Source of the DNA: JBLIOB01 sp047639575
Lineage (GTDB): Bacteria; Bacteroidota; Bacteroidia; Flavobacteriales_D; Parvicellaceae
Direction: 5' to 3'
Assembly: GCA_047639575.1 (NCBI GenBank)
Contig: JBLIOB010000070.1
Coordinates: 1-17,233, forward strand
Length of the DNA: 17,233 nt
Under the pieces are notes generated by a model that ran no database searches, was not told the DNA's origin, and saw nothing but the letters and a program-made list of their open reading frames with translations. The translations under genes and the position numbers were made by a program. Shown here one piece after another: positions 1-7,835 of the stretch; position 1 is the first letter of the stretch; each line of letters begins with the position of its first letter.

Positions 1-340
1 TGGAAATAATAATCGGATGAAGAGATTGATACTCTTTAAACAGGCTCATCACTAAGACATAAGAGAAAGCTGGAATAAACGTATGCTTTCCAAAGAACTC
101 TTCTTTATTTATGATAAAGTTGATTAAAATCGCGCTTAGAACTATAATGAGCATAGCAACTAACTGATCCAGCCATACCCAAGTCAACGATGATTTAAAA
201 TTTCCAAAAAGGGTGCTTGGATTCTCTACCGCAATGTTGACGGCTTCCTTATTAAATTGACCTAACCATAGCAAGAATATGATGATTGGAAGGCCAATTA
301 AAACAATTGATAAGTTCGATTTATATAAACGATAGATCAC
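1..340 (-). CDS. DUF6427-like integral membrane protein, 5' part only
   Basis: An open frame of 113 codons runs off the left edge of the window, so the C-terminal part is missing. The protein begins (V/M)IYRLYKSNLSIVLIGLP and is strongly hydrophobic, with one helix at about residues 10-25 and another at about 58-75. The rest has the feel of the flavobacterial DUF6427 family, which often lies near purD as it does here; that match is from memory and not verified. I chose the GTG at 338-340 because no upstream ATG exists in frame and the N-terminus then matches that family's short basic start. An in-frame TTG lies three codons upstream, but it sits inside the TATATTTG promoter element, so it is unlikely to be transcribed. 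The GTG would then be at or within a few bases of the transcript start. Function unknown. Confidence 0.6.
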   Translation of the reverse strand, partial: MIYRLYKSNLSIVLIGLPIIIFLLWLGQFNKEAVNIAVENPSTLFGNFKSSLTWVWLDQLVAMLIIVLSAILINFIINKEEFFGKHTFIPAFSYVLVMSLFKEYQSLHPIIIS

Positions 341-346
341 TGAATG

Positions 347-354
347 CAAATATA
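347..354 (-). promoter_or_regulatory. TAnnTTTG -7 promoter element for the left-edge membrane gene
   Basis: On the minus strand this reads TATATTTG, an exact match to the -7 element used by the Bacteroidota primary sigma factor. The motif ends only 6 bases before the GTG start at 340. Since transcription normally starts a few bases after this motif, the mRNA would have almost no leader. The -33 element is not clear. Confidence 0.55.
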
Positions 355-379
355 GTTTTTCAGATGTAGAAATATTATT

Positions 380-387
380 TACATTTG
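380..387 (+). promoter_or_regulatory. TAnnTTTG -7 promoter element for the 66-residue membrane protein gene
   Basis: Reads TACATTTG, an exact TAnnTTTG match, 22 bases before the ATG at 410. A T-run at 355-360, about 19 bases upstream, sits where the loose -33 element is expected. It is back to back with the minus-strand TATATTTG at 347-354. Confidence 0.55.
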
Positions 388-409
388 TTTCAAATCTAAA
401 ATCAAAACA

Positions 410-610
410 ATGGATTGGATAGCATACCCCTTAGGAGATTTATTCTACTGGATTTTTGAAACGTTACTTGAGCCAATAGGCGATACCGGACCTCTTGGCG
501 CTCCAAACGTTGGAATTCTTGGTTTAGGGTTTATCGCGCTTTTCGTTTGGATGTATTTACAAAACAAATACAACAAGGCGGCTGCAGCTGACCCTGATCA
601 GATTAAATAA
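410..610 (+). CDS. Small single-pass membrane protein (66 aa), possibly DUF6341-like
   Basis: A short but convincing gene: ATG start behind a good promoter, stop at 608-610, no competing frame. The first 30 residues are amphipathic and aromatic (DLFYWIFETLLEPIG), followed by a clear membrane helix at about residues 34-51 (VGILGLGFIALFVWMYL) and a short polar tail ending in DPDQIK. Flavobacterial genomes often encode a comparably small membrane protein (DUF6341) beside a DUF6427 protein and purD. The size and context fit, but I could not confirm the family by alignment. No Shine-Dalgarno site is seen; the leader is A-rich, as is common in this phylum. It converges with purD across a 37-base gap. 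Function unknown. Confidence 0.72.
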   Translation: MDWIAYPLGDLFYWIFETLLEPIGDTGPLGAPNVGILGLGFIALFVWMYLQNKYNKAAAADPDQIK

Positions 611-647
611 TCTTAAGCTTTTTTAAAAGAAATTTTTCCTCAGTAGC

Positions 648-1940
648 TTATGCTTTCTGGGGCTTTTTTATGAGATCAAATCCGATATCTTTTCGAAAGC
701 TCTTTTCTTCAAATTGAATTTTATCTACAGACTCGTATGACTTTTTCAATGAGGTTTCCATGTCTTTTCCATATGAAGTTACCGCCATTACTCTACCTCC
801 ATTTGTTTTAACAATCCCACCTTCGTCACTTGTTCCCGCATGAAAAACGATGCTCTCAGTAACATCTCGAAGTCCTTTTACCACTTTCCCTTTTTCATAG
901 CTTCCAGGGTAACCTCCAGAAACCATCATAACTGTTGTTGCAGTTCTAGGATCAATTTGAACGTCTCTTTCTGATAACGTTCCACTTGCGATTCCATCAA
1001 ATAAGTCTAACAAATCTGACTTCAATCTTGGCATAACCACTTCTGATTCAGGATCACCAAGTCTGCAATTGTACTCTATTACATACGGATCACCTTTCAC
1101 CATGATTAGACCAAAGAAAATAAACCCTGAATAATCAATTCCTTCTTTTCTAAGTCCTTTAATAGTTGGAATAATCACTTGATTATCAACCTTGTCCATG
1201 AAGTCTCTGCTGGCAAACGCAACTGGAGAAATTGCTCCCATTCCGCCTGTCATTAATCCCGTGTCTCCTTCTCCTATTCTTTTATAATCTTTCGCCTCTG
1301 GAAGAATTTTATAACTGCGGCCATCTGTAATAACAAAGACGGAAACTTCAAGTCCATCCATGAATTGTTCAATAACTACAGTGGCACTAGCATCTCCAAA
1401 CTTCGCATCGGAAACCATGTTTTTCAATTCTTTTTTAGCCTCTGTTAGGTCTTCGATAATTAACACTCCTTTACCAGCTGCTAATCCATCTGCTTTAAGA
1501 ACGTAGGGAGGTTTTGATTGCTCCAGATATTGATACCCTCCTAGTAAAGTCTCTTTTGTGAAAGACTTGTATTTCGCTGTAGGAATATTATGTCTTTTCA
1601 TGAAGGCTTTTGAAAAGTCTTTACTCGACTCAATAATTGCACCTTCCTTTTTAGGCCCAATAATGGTTACGCCTGCTAAATCTTCTCTTTCCTCAAAATA
1701 ATCAGCTATGCCGAGAACTAGAGGAGCTTCAGGTCCGACATACACGATTTGAATATCGTTTTCTAAGCAAAACGCTGCAATTCCATCAAAATCCGTTACG
1801 TCAAGATTTACGTTCACACCAACAGAAGAAGTTCCTGCATTTCCTGGTGCAATAAATAAATTCACCAATTGAGAAGACTGAGCCAGCTTCCATGCTACAG
1901 CATGCTCTCTACCTCCAGATCCAAGTACTAAAACGTTCAT
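648..1940 (-). CDS. purD: Phosphoribosylamine-glycine ligase (GAR synthetase)
   Basis: PurD joins 5-phosphoribosylamine and glycine using ATP to give glycinamide ribonucleotide, the second step of purine synthesis, in the cytoplasm. The 430-residue length is normal for the family. The N-terminal nucleotide-binding loop is GSGGREHA at residues 7-14. The ATP-grasp part follows, with IGPKKEGAIIESSK at about 94-107, the glycine-rich loop KADGLAAGKGV at 149-159, GLMTGGMGA at 228-236 and the metal/ATP-binding YNCRLGDPE at 290-298. The ATG at 1938-1940 gives the canonical MNVLVLGSGG start. The gene seems to be transcribed alone: the upstream thioredoxin-like gene ends in its own terminator and 175 bases separate the two. 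I could not pick out a clear TAnnTTTG promoter in that gap. Confidence 0.97.
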   Translation of the reverse strand: MNVLVLGSGGREHAVAWKLAQSSQLVNLFIAPGNAGTSSVGVNVNLDVTDFDGIAAFCLENDIQIVYVGPEAPLVLGIADYFEEREDLAGVTIIGPKKEGAIIESSKDFSKAFMKRHNIPTAKYKSFTKETLLGGYQYLEQSKPPYVLKADGLAAGKGVLIIEDLTEAKKELKNMVSDAKFGDASATVVIEQFMDGLEVSVFVITDGRSYKILPEAKDYKRIGEGDTGLMTGGMGAISPVAFASRDFMDKVDNQVIIPTIKGLRKEGIDYSGFIFFGLIMVKGDPYVIEYNCRLGDPESEVVMPRLKSDLLDLFDGIASGTLSERDVQIDPRTATTVMMVSGGYPGSYEKGKVVKGLRDVTESIVFHAGTSDEGGIVKTNGGRVMAVTSYGKDMETSLKKSYESVDKIQFEEKSFRKDIGFDLIKKPQKA

Positions 1941-2072
1941 TTACAGCTATTTATTTACAGTTGATTTCACTATTGAAAGACTGTGAACAAAGATGCAAAG
2001 AATGCTTGCTTTTAACCTTTCGTTTTTATCAACAAAGAGTTCTAGTTCATAACATGAATTAAAGTTTGGAGC

Positions 2073-2098
2073 AAAAAAAAGAGGCACTAGGCCTCTTT
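2073..2098 (-). terminator. Intrinsic terminator of the thioredoxin-like gene
   Basis: On the minus strand an 8-bp perfect stem (AAAGAGGC / GCCTCTTT) with a 5-base loop runs straight into a run of eight T (2073-2080). It begins 17 bases after the stop codon at 2116, the classic layout of a Rho-independent terminator. It separates this gene from purD. Confidence 0.88.
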
Positions 2099-2115
2099 AA
2101 AATTCTACGTTGATT

Positions 2116-2757
2116 TTACTCCGATTTAACTCGCTTAATACTACATCCTTTTTGACGAGTTTGAGCTGGATCTACCCTTTCTCCTTTACCAACTTGAGTC
2201 AAAGCTGCTTTTAACCAATGCTCTTTAACTTCAGCCGCACTCTCTACGTTGTCGTCAATTGCCCCAGCATAGACTAAGCTCAATTCTTCATCAAATAAGA
2301 ATACATGAGGTGTCGTTCTTGCCCCAAAACTATCGGCAATAACACTTCCCGCGTCTAATACATAAGTAGATTTTAAATTTGACTTTTTAGCATGCTTTTT
2401 CATGTCAGACATTGAATCGCCTCCATCTCTTTTGGCTGCATTACTGTTAACCAAAACCATCCCTATATCATTATTGATAGCGGCTTCCAAAACACCATTA
2501 TATCTTCCTTCCCATCCGTCACTGTCCTTTCCTCCAACAACAAAAGGACACGTGTTACAAGAAAAAATAACTAAAAGGCCATTCTCCTTTTTCAAATCCG
2601 AAAGCTTATAAGACTTGTCATCTGTTGCGATTAAACTAACATCTTGACTTGGCATATCGGTGCCAACCGTAATCGTTTTAATCTCATCTCCACCTCGAGT
2701 AAATGCAAAAACCACGAATAAGGCAACTGCTATAATTGGATAAATTAATTTCTTCAT
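2116..2757 (-). CDS. Exported thioredoxin-like (AhpC/TSA-type) protein
   Basis: The 213-residue protein starts with a signal peptide or anchor (MKKLIYPIIAVALFVVFAFT, residues 1-20), so the redox domain should act in the periplasm. The thioredoxin fold shows a CxxC active site, FSCNTCPFV (Cys67 and Cys70), and the cis-proline loop GARTTPHVF (Pro150). The segment between them (YNGVLEAAINND.. MVLVNSN) is typical of the stand-alone thioredoxin/redoxin family annotated as AhpC/TSA. A third cysteine in the C-terminal motif TRQKGCSIK (Cys205) also recurs in that family. The substrate is unknown: it could be a thiol-disulfide reductase or a peroxidase-like protein. The gene lies 70 bases after the carboxylase gene on the same strand and may be read through from it, but it ends in its own terminator. 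Confidence 0.88.
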   Translation of the reverse strand: MKKLIYPIIAVALFVVFAFTRGGDEIKTITVGTDMPSQDVSLIATDDKSYKLSDLKKENGLLVIFSCNTCPFVVGGKDSDGWEGRYNGVLEAAINNDIGMVLVNSNAAKRDGGDSMSDMKKHAKKSNLKSTYVLDAGSVIADSFGARTTPHVFLFDEELSLVYAGAIDDNVESAAEVKEHWLKAALTQVGKGERVDPAQTRQKGCSIKRVKSE

Positions 2758-2769
2758 TTTATTTAGATT

Positions 2770-2798
2770 ATTAGTTTATATCAGCTCATCGAACTAAT
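2770..2798 (-). other. Small inverted repeat between carboxylase and thioredoxin-like genes
   Basis: The heptamers ATTAGTT (2770-2776) and AACTAAT (2792-2798) are perfect inverted repeats around a 15-base centre. The site lies 12 bases before the ATG of the thioredoxin-like gene. It has no T-run, so it is not a terminator. It could be a weak hairpin in the leader, an operator half-site pair, or chance in AT-rich DNA. Confidence 0.25.
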
Positions 2799-2827
2799 TG
2801 TTGAGCAGTATTAAAGACTCTTCCCGT

Positions 2828-4369
2828 TTATAAAGGAATATTCCCATGTTTCTTTTTAGGCAATTTCTCTGTTTTATTTTCCAACATCGCAAATGCCCGA
2901 ATTAGTTTTTCGCGCGTTTCATGCGGCTTAATTACCTCATCAATATATCCTCTAGCAGCGGCATTATATGGATTTGCAAAAAGCTCCGCATACTCTGCTT
3001 CTTTTTCTTTCAATTTTTCTTCTGGGTTATCCGCATTTTTAATCTCCCCTTTGAAAATAATTTCAGCTGCACCTTTAGCTCCCATTACCGCAATTTCGGC
3101 TGAAGGCCATGCATAGTTCATATCTGCACCGATGTGTTTTGAATTCATAACATCATAAGCTCCACCATAGGCTTTTCTAGTAATTACCGTAACTCTAGGA
3201 ACCGTAGCTTCACAAAAAGCATACAGCAACTTGGCCCCATTAGTAATAATCGCGTTCCATTCTTGATCAGTTCCTGGCAGAAATCCCGGAACATCTTCTA
3301 ACACCAATAATGGGATATTAAAACAATCGCAGAAACGAACAAACCTTGCTCCTTTTTTTGATGACTCTACATCCAATACTCCCGCTAAAACGGCTGGTTG
3401 ATTACCAACAACTCCTATTGATCTACCTGCTAATCTTGCAAAGCCAACCACAATGTTCTCTGCGTAATTTTTGTGTACTTCTAAAAACGAATCAGCATCT
3501 ACAATTCCGTCAACAACTTCTCTTATATCATAAGGTTGATTGGGATTGTCTGGAATAATGGAATTCAATTTTTCCCGAACTTCGTTTGCAGGTTTATACG
3601 CTTCTTTAGGTGCGTCCTCCTCGCAATTCTGAGGCATGAAACTCAGTAATTCCTTAATATTATTAATGGCCTCAATCTCGTTCTCACATGAAAAATGGGT
3701 GACACCAGATTTGGTTGAATGGGTTGATGCGCCTCCAAGTTCTTCAGCAGTCACATCCTCATTTGTAACTGTTTTCACCACATTTGGCCCTGTAACAAAC
3801 ATGTAAGAGGTGTTTTCAACCATTAGAATGAAATCTGTTAATGCCGGAGAGTAAACTGCTCCACCCGCACAAGGGCCCATAATCGCAGATAGCTGAGGAA
3901 CTACTCCACTTGCCCGTGTATTTCTATAAAAAATATCTGCGTAGCCTCCTAAAGAAACTACTCCTTCTTGAATTCTAGCTCCTCCAGAATCATTTAATCC
4001 AATTACAGGAGCTCCGTTCTTAACTGCAAGATCCATTATTTTGCAGATTTTCTCGGCATGCGCCTCTGCCAATGATCCACCAAGTACAGTGAAATCTTGA
4101 GAGAAAACATAGACCAATCGACCATTCACAGTGCCGTAACCGGTAACCACCCCATCACCGAGGAATTTTTTCTTATCCAGCCCAAAATTTGAAGAACGAT
4201 GTTGAACTAGCATTCCAATTTCCTCAAAACTTCCTTCATCCATTAAAAAATGAACTCTTTCTCGAGCGGTCAGTTTTCCTTTCCCATGCTGAGCTTGAAT
4301 TCGTGCTTCTCCACCTCCTAGTCTAGCCTCGGCAGACTTCTCATCTAATGTCTTGAACTTATCTTCCAT
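2828..4369 (-). CDS. pccB: Acyl-CoA (propionyl-CoA type) carboxylase, carboxyltransferase beta subunit
   Basis: A carboxyltransferase of the crotonase-like fold that moves CO2 from biotin to an acyl-CoA, most likely propionyl-CoA to methylmalonyl-CoA, in the cytoplasm. The reverse decarboxylase role of MmdA cannot be excluded from sequence. Visible family signatures are ARLGGGEARIQAQHGKGKLT near the N-terminus, SGGARIQEGV at about residue 130, the acyl-CoA-binding GPCAGGAVYSPA at about 165-175, PGFLPGTDQE at about 365-375, KAYGGAYDVM at about 398-407 and the usual C-terminus KKKHGNIPL. I chose the ATG at 4367-4369 (513 aa). An upstream GTG at 4435 would add 22 unrelated residues, while the ATG has an AAGGA site six bases upstream and gives normal family length. 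The biotin carboxylase/biotin carrier partner is not in the window. Confidence 0.94.
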   Translation of the reverse strand: MEDKFKTLDEKSAEARLGGGEARIQAQHGKGKLTARERVHFLMDEGSFEEIGMLVQHRSSNFGLDKKKFLGDGVVTGYGTVNGRLVYVFSQDFTVLGGSLAEAHAEKICKIMDLAVKNGAPVIGLNDSGGARIQEGVVSLGGYADIFYRNTRASGVVPQLSAIMGPCAGGAVYSPALTDFILMVENTSYMFVTGPNVVKTVTNEDVTAEELGGASTHSTKSGVTHFSCENEIEAINNIKELLSFMPQNCEEDAPKEAYKPANEVREKLNSIIPDNPNQPYDIREVVDGIVDADSFLEVHKNYAENIVVGFARLAGRSIGVVGNQPAVLAGVLDVESSKKGARFVRFCDCFNIPLLVLEDVPGFLPGTDQEWNAIITNGAKLLYAFCEATVPRVTVITRKAYGGAYDVMNSKHIGADMNYAWPSAEIAVMGAKGAAEIIFKGEIKNADNPEEKLKEKEAEYAELFANPYNAAARGYIDEVIKPHETREKLIRAFAMLENKTEKLPKKKHGNIPL

Positions 4370-4375
4370 TTTTAT

Positions 4376-4397
4376 TCCTTTTTCAGCTTCGAATTTA
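4376..4397 (-). promoter_or_regulatory. Ribosome binding site and near-consensus promoter of the carboxylase gene
   Basis: On the minus strand AAGGA (4376-4380) lies six bases before the ATG at 4369. It is one of few good Shine-Dalgarno sites in the window and fixes the start. Further up, TAAATTCG (4390-4397) differs from TAnnTTTG at one base and would give a leader of about 15 bases. The same TAnnTTCG variant precedes the MscS gene at 16455. Confidence 0.45.
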
Positions 4398-4452
4398 GTT
4401 CCGCAATATATGACCATTTGCGTCTTCCTGTGCACCGTAAAAATAGGAAATA

Positions 4453-7400
4453 ATGAGTTCGTTCTTTACATTTACTCTCTTGGTGTATTTTTGCAAATTG
4501 AAACATATCATTTGGTCAGTGCTGATTATTTTAATATTCAGTGTAGAAGGTAGGTCTCAAACTTCTGTGGGCCAGCTTCCGATTCAAAATTTCCCGAGAA
4601 AAGATTACAATTCTCAGGCTCAAAATTGGCAGATAACGCAGGGTGATGACCAGTTGATTTACATTGCAAATAATGGAGGGTTATTAATTTACAATGGAGA
4701 GGATTGGAAAGAACGTGCGTTAAAAGGTGAATCTCCAGCTAAATCACTACTTTATATTAACGATACAATCTACGTAGGGGGAATAAACGAACTTGGATTC
4801 TTTAAAAAAGACAGTATTGGTATATGGATCTATCATTCACTGGTTCACCTAATAGAAGCAAAGCACGCTGATTTTCAGAGTGTATGGAATATTCATAAGA
4901 AGAATAATCACATTTTATTTCAGTGTCACAATCATATATTCGACTTATACCCTGATCGGAAAAAAATAATTACAACACATTCGGACGTTGAAATTGCTAA
5001 TGCTTATTTATTGGATGATCACTACTTTGTAGCCCTACCAACCTTAGGTTTGTGCGATTTAATTGAAAATGAAATTAACCCGCTTACTGGTGGACCAATT
5101 TTAAAAGACAATAGAATAAACGGGATGATCAAAACATCTGATGGAGAAGGTTATTTATTGTTTACTTCTGTTAATGGGATTTTTGAAATGAGGAAAAATG
5201 AAGATCTTGGCACCTATTATTTTAAAGCTTTTGGGGATGACCCAAGCAAATTTGCAGGTAAAGAATTTCATTCAGCTAAACGTTTGCCTAATGGATTAAT
5301 TAGCACAATAATAGTAGGGGTAGGGGTTTATTTCATATCAGACAAAGGGAATGTGGTAAATGAAATCACCTATGCTACGGGGCTCATAGACCTTAATGGT
5401 GCTTGCCTTTATGTTGATCGACAATCTAATCTTTGGGTAGGAACTTCTAACGGAATTTCGAGAATTGAAATAAATTCAACTACATCCAAATACGATCAAT
5501 TATATGGCTTAACTGGTACGGTAGAAAGTTTAACTAAATATCGCGACACACTTTTTGCTGCAACGCATAGCGGACTCTTTTATCTTGATAAAGAAGCAAA
5601 TAGATTTATAAATAGTCAAACCACTAAGCTGGAATGTTTTGGACTAGACGTAATAATCATAGATCGCACTGAACATCTGTTGGTTGCGGTTAATGACGGT
5701 GTTTATAACTATCATAAAGGAAAACTAAATAAAATTAGTTTGGCCTACCCCTGGAGGTTTATTCAGAATCCAAAGAATCACAGAGAAGTACTAGTGGGTC
5801 TGGACGGGGGAATTGGTGTTTTAAATTACATAGATGGAGAATGGAGTTACCGAGACACAAATACCTTGATTCAAGGAGATGTAAATAATGTGACGAATTT
5901 TAACGATGACTTGTGGTTGGGCACTAAACAACATGGGATTTACCAACTTCAATCGGAAAACCTTTTTAATGGAATTAAAAATTATGGGGCAGAAGAAGGG
6001 CTTCCTGAGAATTCGATTGTTACTAGCCCGTATGATGGGAAGTTGGTTCTAGGTACAAAAGATGGTCTTTTTTACATCGAGAACGGCAATGTTGTAAAAA
6101 GCCCTCTACTTGAACAGATAAATTTCGAAAATAAAAATGCGGCCAGAGTACATAGACTTTCCACGGACAAGAGGGGCCAATTATGGATAGTTGCATATAA
6201 TGATAATAAATCATCCTTTGATATTGGATTTATTTCTAAAGCTGGAAATGACCTTATATGGAATTACTCGGATTTTAGTACTGTGAGTGACGAAGTCATT
6301 TACTCTTTTTATCATGATGATAATGATATTACTTGGCTAGGTGGAGGGTCGGGCGTTTATAAATATCAACCTATTGTTGAATCAAATGCGAAGTTGGACT
6401 TTCCAGTATATATAACATCTATAAGGCACTCAGACAATAAAGATTCTTCAATTGTGACGCTAGACGTTGGAATATACGCTCCAAAAGAATACAGCTATCA
6501 AGATCATAATTTATGGTTTGATTTTGCCGCACCTAGCTATTTTGGAGATCGGGATAATGAAGCTAGTCAAAATGAGTATAGTTTTTACTTAGAAGGAAAA
6601 AATGAAATATGGTCTGATTGGAAAATGACAACTAATGTGGAATACCAAAACCTACATGAAGGTGAATATGTCTTTCATTTAAAGGCTAAGGATTTTTATG
6701 GGAACATAAGTAAAGAACTCTCTTACAGTTTTACAGTTCTTCCTCCATGGTATCGCTCCATGTTTGCATACATTATGTACGTAGTGGCTTTTGGATTTGT
6801 ATTGTTTATTGCAGTCAAACTCGGTATTCGAAGGGTTAAAAAGCAGAACGAAAGACTAGAAGAAATTATAGTTGAACGAACCGCAGAAGTTGTTGCTCAG
6901 AAAGAAGAAATTGAAGAACAAAAAGAATTAGTTGATGAGCAGAATAGAGATATTTTAGACAGTATTAAGTATGCCGAGCGAATTCAAGGGGCAATTTTAC
7001 CGCCACAAAAATCCATACGAAGCACTTTCAAAGATTCGTTCGTATTGTTCAAACCAAAAGATATTGTTTCTGGAGATTTCTATTGGATGGAAGTTATCGA
7101 TGATCAAGTTTATTTTGCCGCTGTTGATTGTACCGGTCATGGTGTGCCAGGCGCAATGGTAAGTGTTGTAGGAAACAATGGTCTGAACAGATGCGTGAAA
7201 GAATTTGGCCTTAAAAATCCGGCTAAAATTCTGGATAAATTGACCCAATTAGTTGAAGAAACTTTTGAAAAAAGTGAAGATCAAGTGAGGGACGGTATGG
7301 ACATTGGACTTTGTAAAGTGGATATTAAAACCAGAACTGTTGAATTCGCAGGAGCTAATAATCCGATGTGGATCATAAGCGATAATCCGAAGTTTGCAGC

Positions 7401-7749
7401 TAATTATGAAGCTTTATCAACCGGTATGTCACTAGATGAGACTACACTATTTGAGGTAAAACCAGACAAACAGCCGATCGGTAATTACGAAGATCGTAAG
7501 CCGTATACTAATCACACAGTTCAACTTTTCGAGAATGATAGGGTTTATTTATTCTCAGATGGTTATCCAGATCAATTTGGTGGGCCAAAAGGAAAGAAGT
7601 TCAAATACAAGCCGTTCAAAAAACTCATGCTTAGTACTTTCGGAATGAAAATGTCAGCACAGCATAACATGTTAGATTCAGAGTTTGAAAAATGGCGAGC
7701 TGATTACGAGCAAGTCGATGACGTTTGTATATTCGGAATTGAACTATAG
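4453..7749 (+). CDS. Transmembrane beta-propeller sensor with Y_Y_Y domain and SpoIIE-type PP2C phosphatase
   Basis: Residue numbers count from the ATG at 4453 (1098 aa). A signal sequence (IIWSVLIILIFSVEGRSQ, about 19-36) leads to a periplasmic beta-propeller (about 45-670). Its blades repeat motifs such as LWVGTSNGI, LWLGTKQHGIY, LVLGTKDGLFYI and TWLGGGSGVY, the two-component-regulator propeller type. A Y_Y_Y domain follows (about 686-765), one membrane helix (about 770-792), a charged coiled coil (about 793-845) and a cytoplasmic SpoIIE phosphatase. Metal-binding aspartates are present: SGDFYW (Asp875), DCTGHG (Asp892), SDGYPDQ (Asp1036) and DDVCIFGI (Asp1090). The catalytic core therefore looks intact. 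It probably dephosphorylates a serine/threonine phosphoprotein, for example an anti-sigma-antagonist, in response to an external ligand; the partner and ligand are not visible. The start is uncertain: AGGA precedes the ATG at 4453, but a promoter motif lies inside the frame at 4486-4493 and a TTG at 4498 would give the cleaner signal peptide (M)KHIIWSVLIILIF. Confidence 0.92.
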   Translation: MSSFFTFTLLVYFCKLKHIIWSVLIILIFSVEGRSQTSVGQLPIQNFPRKDYNSQAQNWQITQGDDQLIYIANNGGLLIYNGEDWKERALKGESPAKSLLYINDTIYVGGINELGFFKKDSIGIWIYHSLVHLIEAKHADFQSVWNIHKKNNHILFQCHNHIFDLYPDRKKIITTHSDVEIANAYLLDDHYFVALPTLGLCDLIENEINPLTGGPILKDNRINGMIKTSDGEGYLLFTSVNGIFEMRKNEDLGTYYFKAFGDDPSKFAGKEFHSAKRLPNGLISTIIVGVGVYFISDKGNVVNEITYATGLIDLNGACLYVDRQSNLWVGTSNGISRIEINSTTSKYDQLYGLTGTVESLTKYRDTLFAATHSGLFYLDKEANRFINSQTTKLECFGLDVIIIDRTEHLLVAVNDGVYNYHKGKLNKISLAYPWRFIQNPKNHREVLVGLDGGIGVLNYIDGEWSYRDTNTLIQGDVNNVTNFNDDLWLGTKQHGIYQLQSENLFNGIKNYGAEEGLPENSIVTSPYDGKLVLGTKDGLFYIENGNVVKSPLLEQINFENKNAARVHRLSTDKRGQLWIVAYNDNKSSFDIGFISKAGNDLIWNYSDFSTVSDEVIYSFYHDDNDITWLGGGSGVYKYQPIVESNAKLDFPVYITSIRHSDNKDSSIVTLDVGIYAPKEYSYQDHNLWFDFAAPSYFGDRDNEASQNEYSFYLEGKNEIWSDWKMTTNVEYQNLHEGEYVFHLKAKDFYGNISKELSYSFTVLPPWYRSMFAYIMYVVAFGFVLFIAVKLGIRRVKKQNERLEEIIVERTAEVVAQKEEIEEQKELVDEQNRDILDSIKYAERIQGAILPPQKSIRSTFKDSFVLFKPKDIVSGDFYWMEVIDDQVYFAAVDCTGHGVPGAMVSVVGNNGLNRCVKEFGLKNPAKILDKLTQLVEETFEKSEDQVRDGMDIGLCKVDIKTRTVEFAGANNPMWIISDNPKFAANYEALSTGMSLDETTLFEVKPDKQPIGNYEDRKPYTNHTVQLFENDRVYLFSDGYPDQFGGPKGKKFKYKPFKKLMLSTFGMKMSAQHNMLDSEFEKWRADYEQVDDVCIFGIEL
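4486..4493 (+). promoter_or_regulatory. TAnnTTTG element inside the 5' end of the SpoIIE-sensor reading frame
   Basis: Reads TATTTTTG, an exact match to the Bacteroidota -7 element, with TTTAC about 18 bases upstream as a possible -33 element. If it is the real promoter, transcription starts near 4498. The ATG at 4453 would then not be in the message, and the TTG at 4498 would be the start. Chance occurrence in AT-rich coding DNA is possible. Confidence 0.35.
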
Positions 7750-7835
7750 AAAACTCTCTAACAAGGATTAGTACAACTAAAATTTCCACAACTATATATT
7801 CACAATTAATTCATCTTCTCCGCGTTAATCTCTGA

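Noticed and set aside
600..624. Small AT-rich inverted repeat AGATTA/TAATCT followed by a T-run after the 66-residue gene
   Set aside because: The stem has one G-C pair and a 2-base loop, too weak to call a terminator, though some end signal between the convergent genes is expected.
1941..2072. Promoter of purD
   Set aside because: The 175-base upstream gap has CATCTTTG and other partial matches, but no TAnnTTTG at a sensible distance that I would defend.
4370..4435. N-terminal extension of the carboxylase to a GTG at 4435
   Set aside because: It adds 22 residues not found in the family and overlaps the promoter-like element; the ATG at 4369 has a good AAGGA site and gives normal length.
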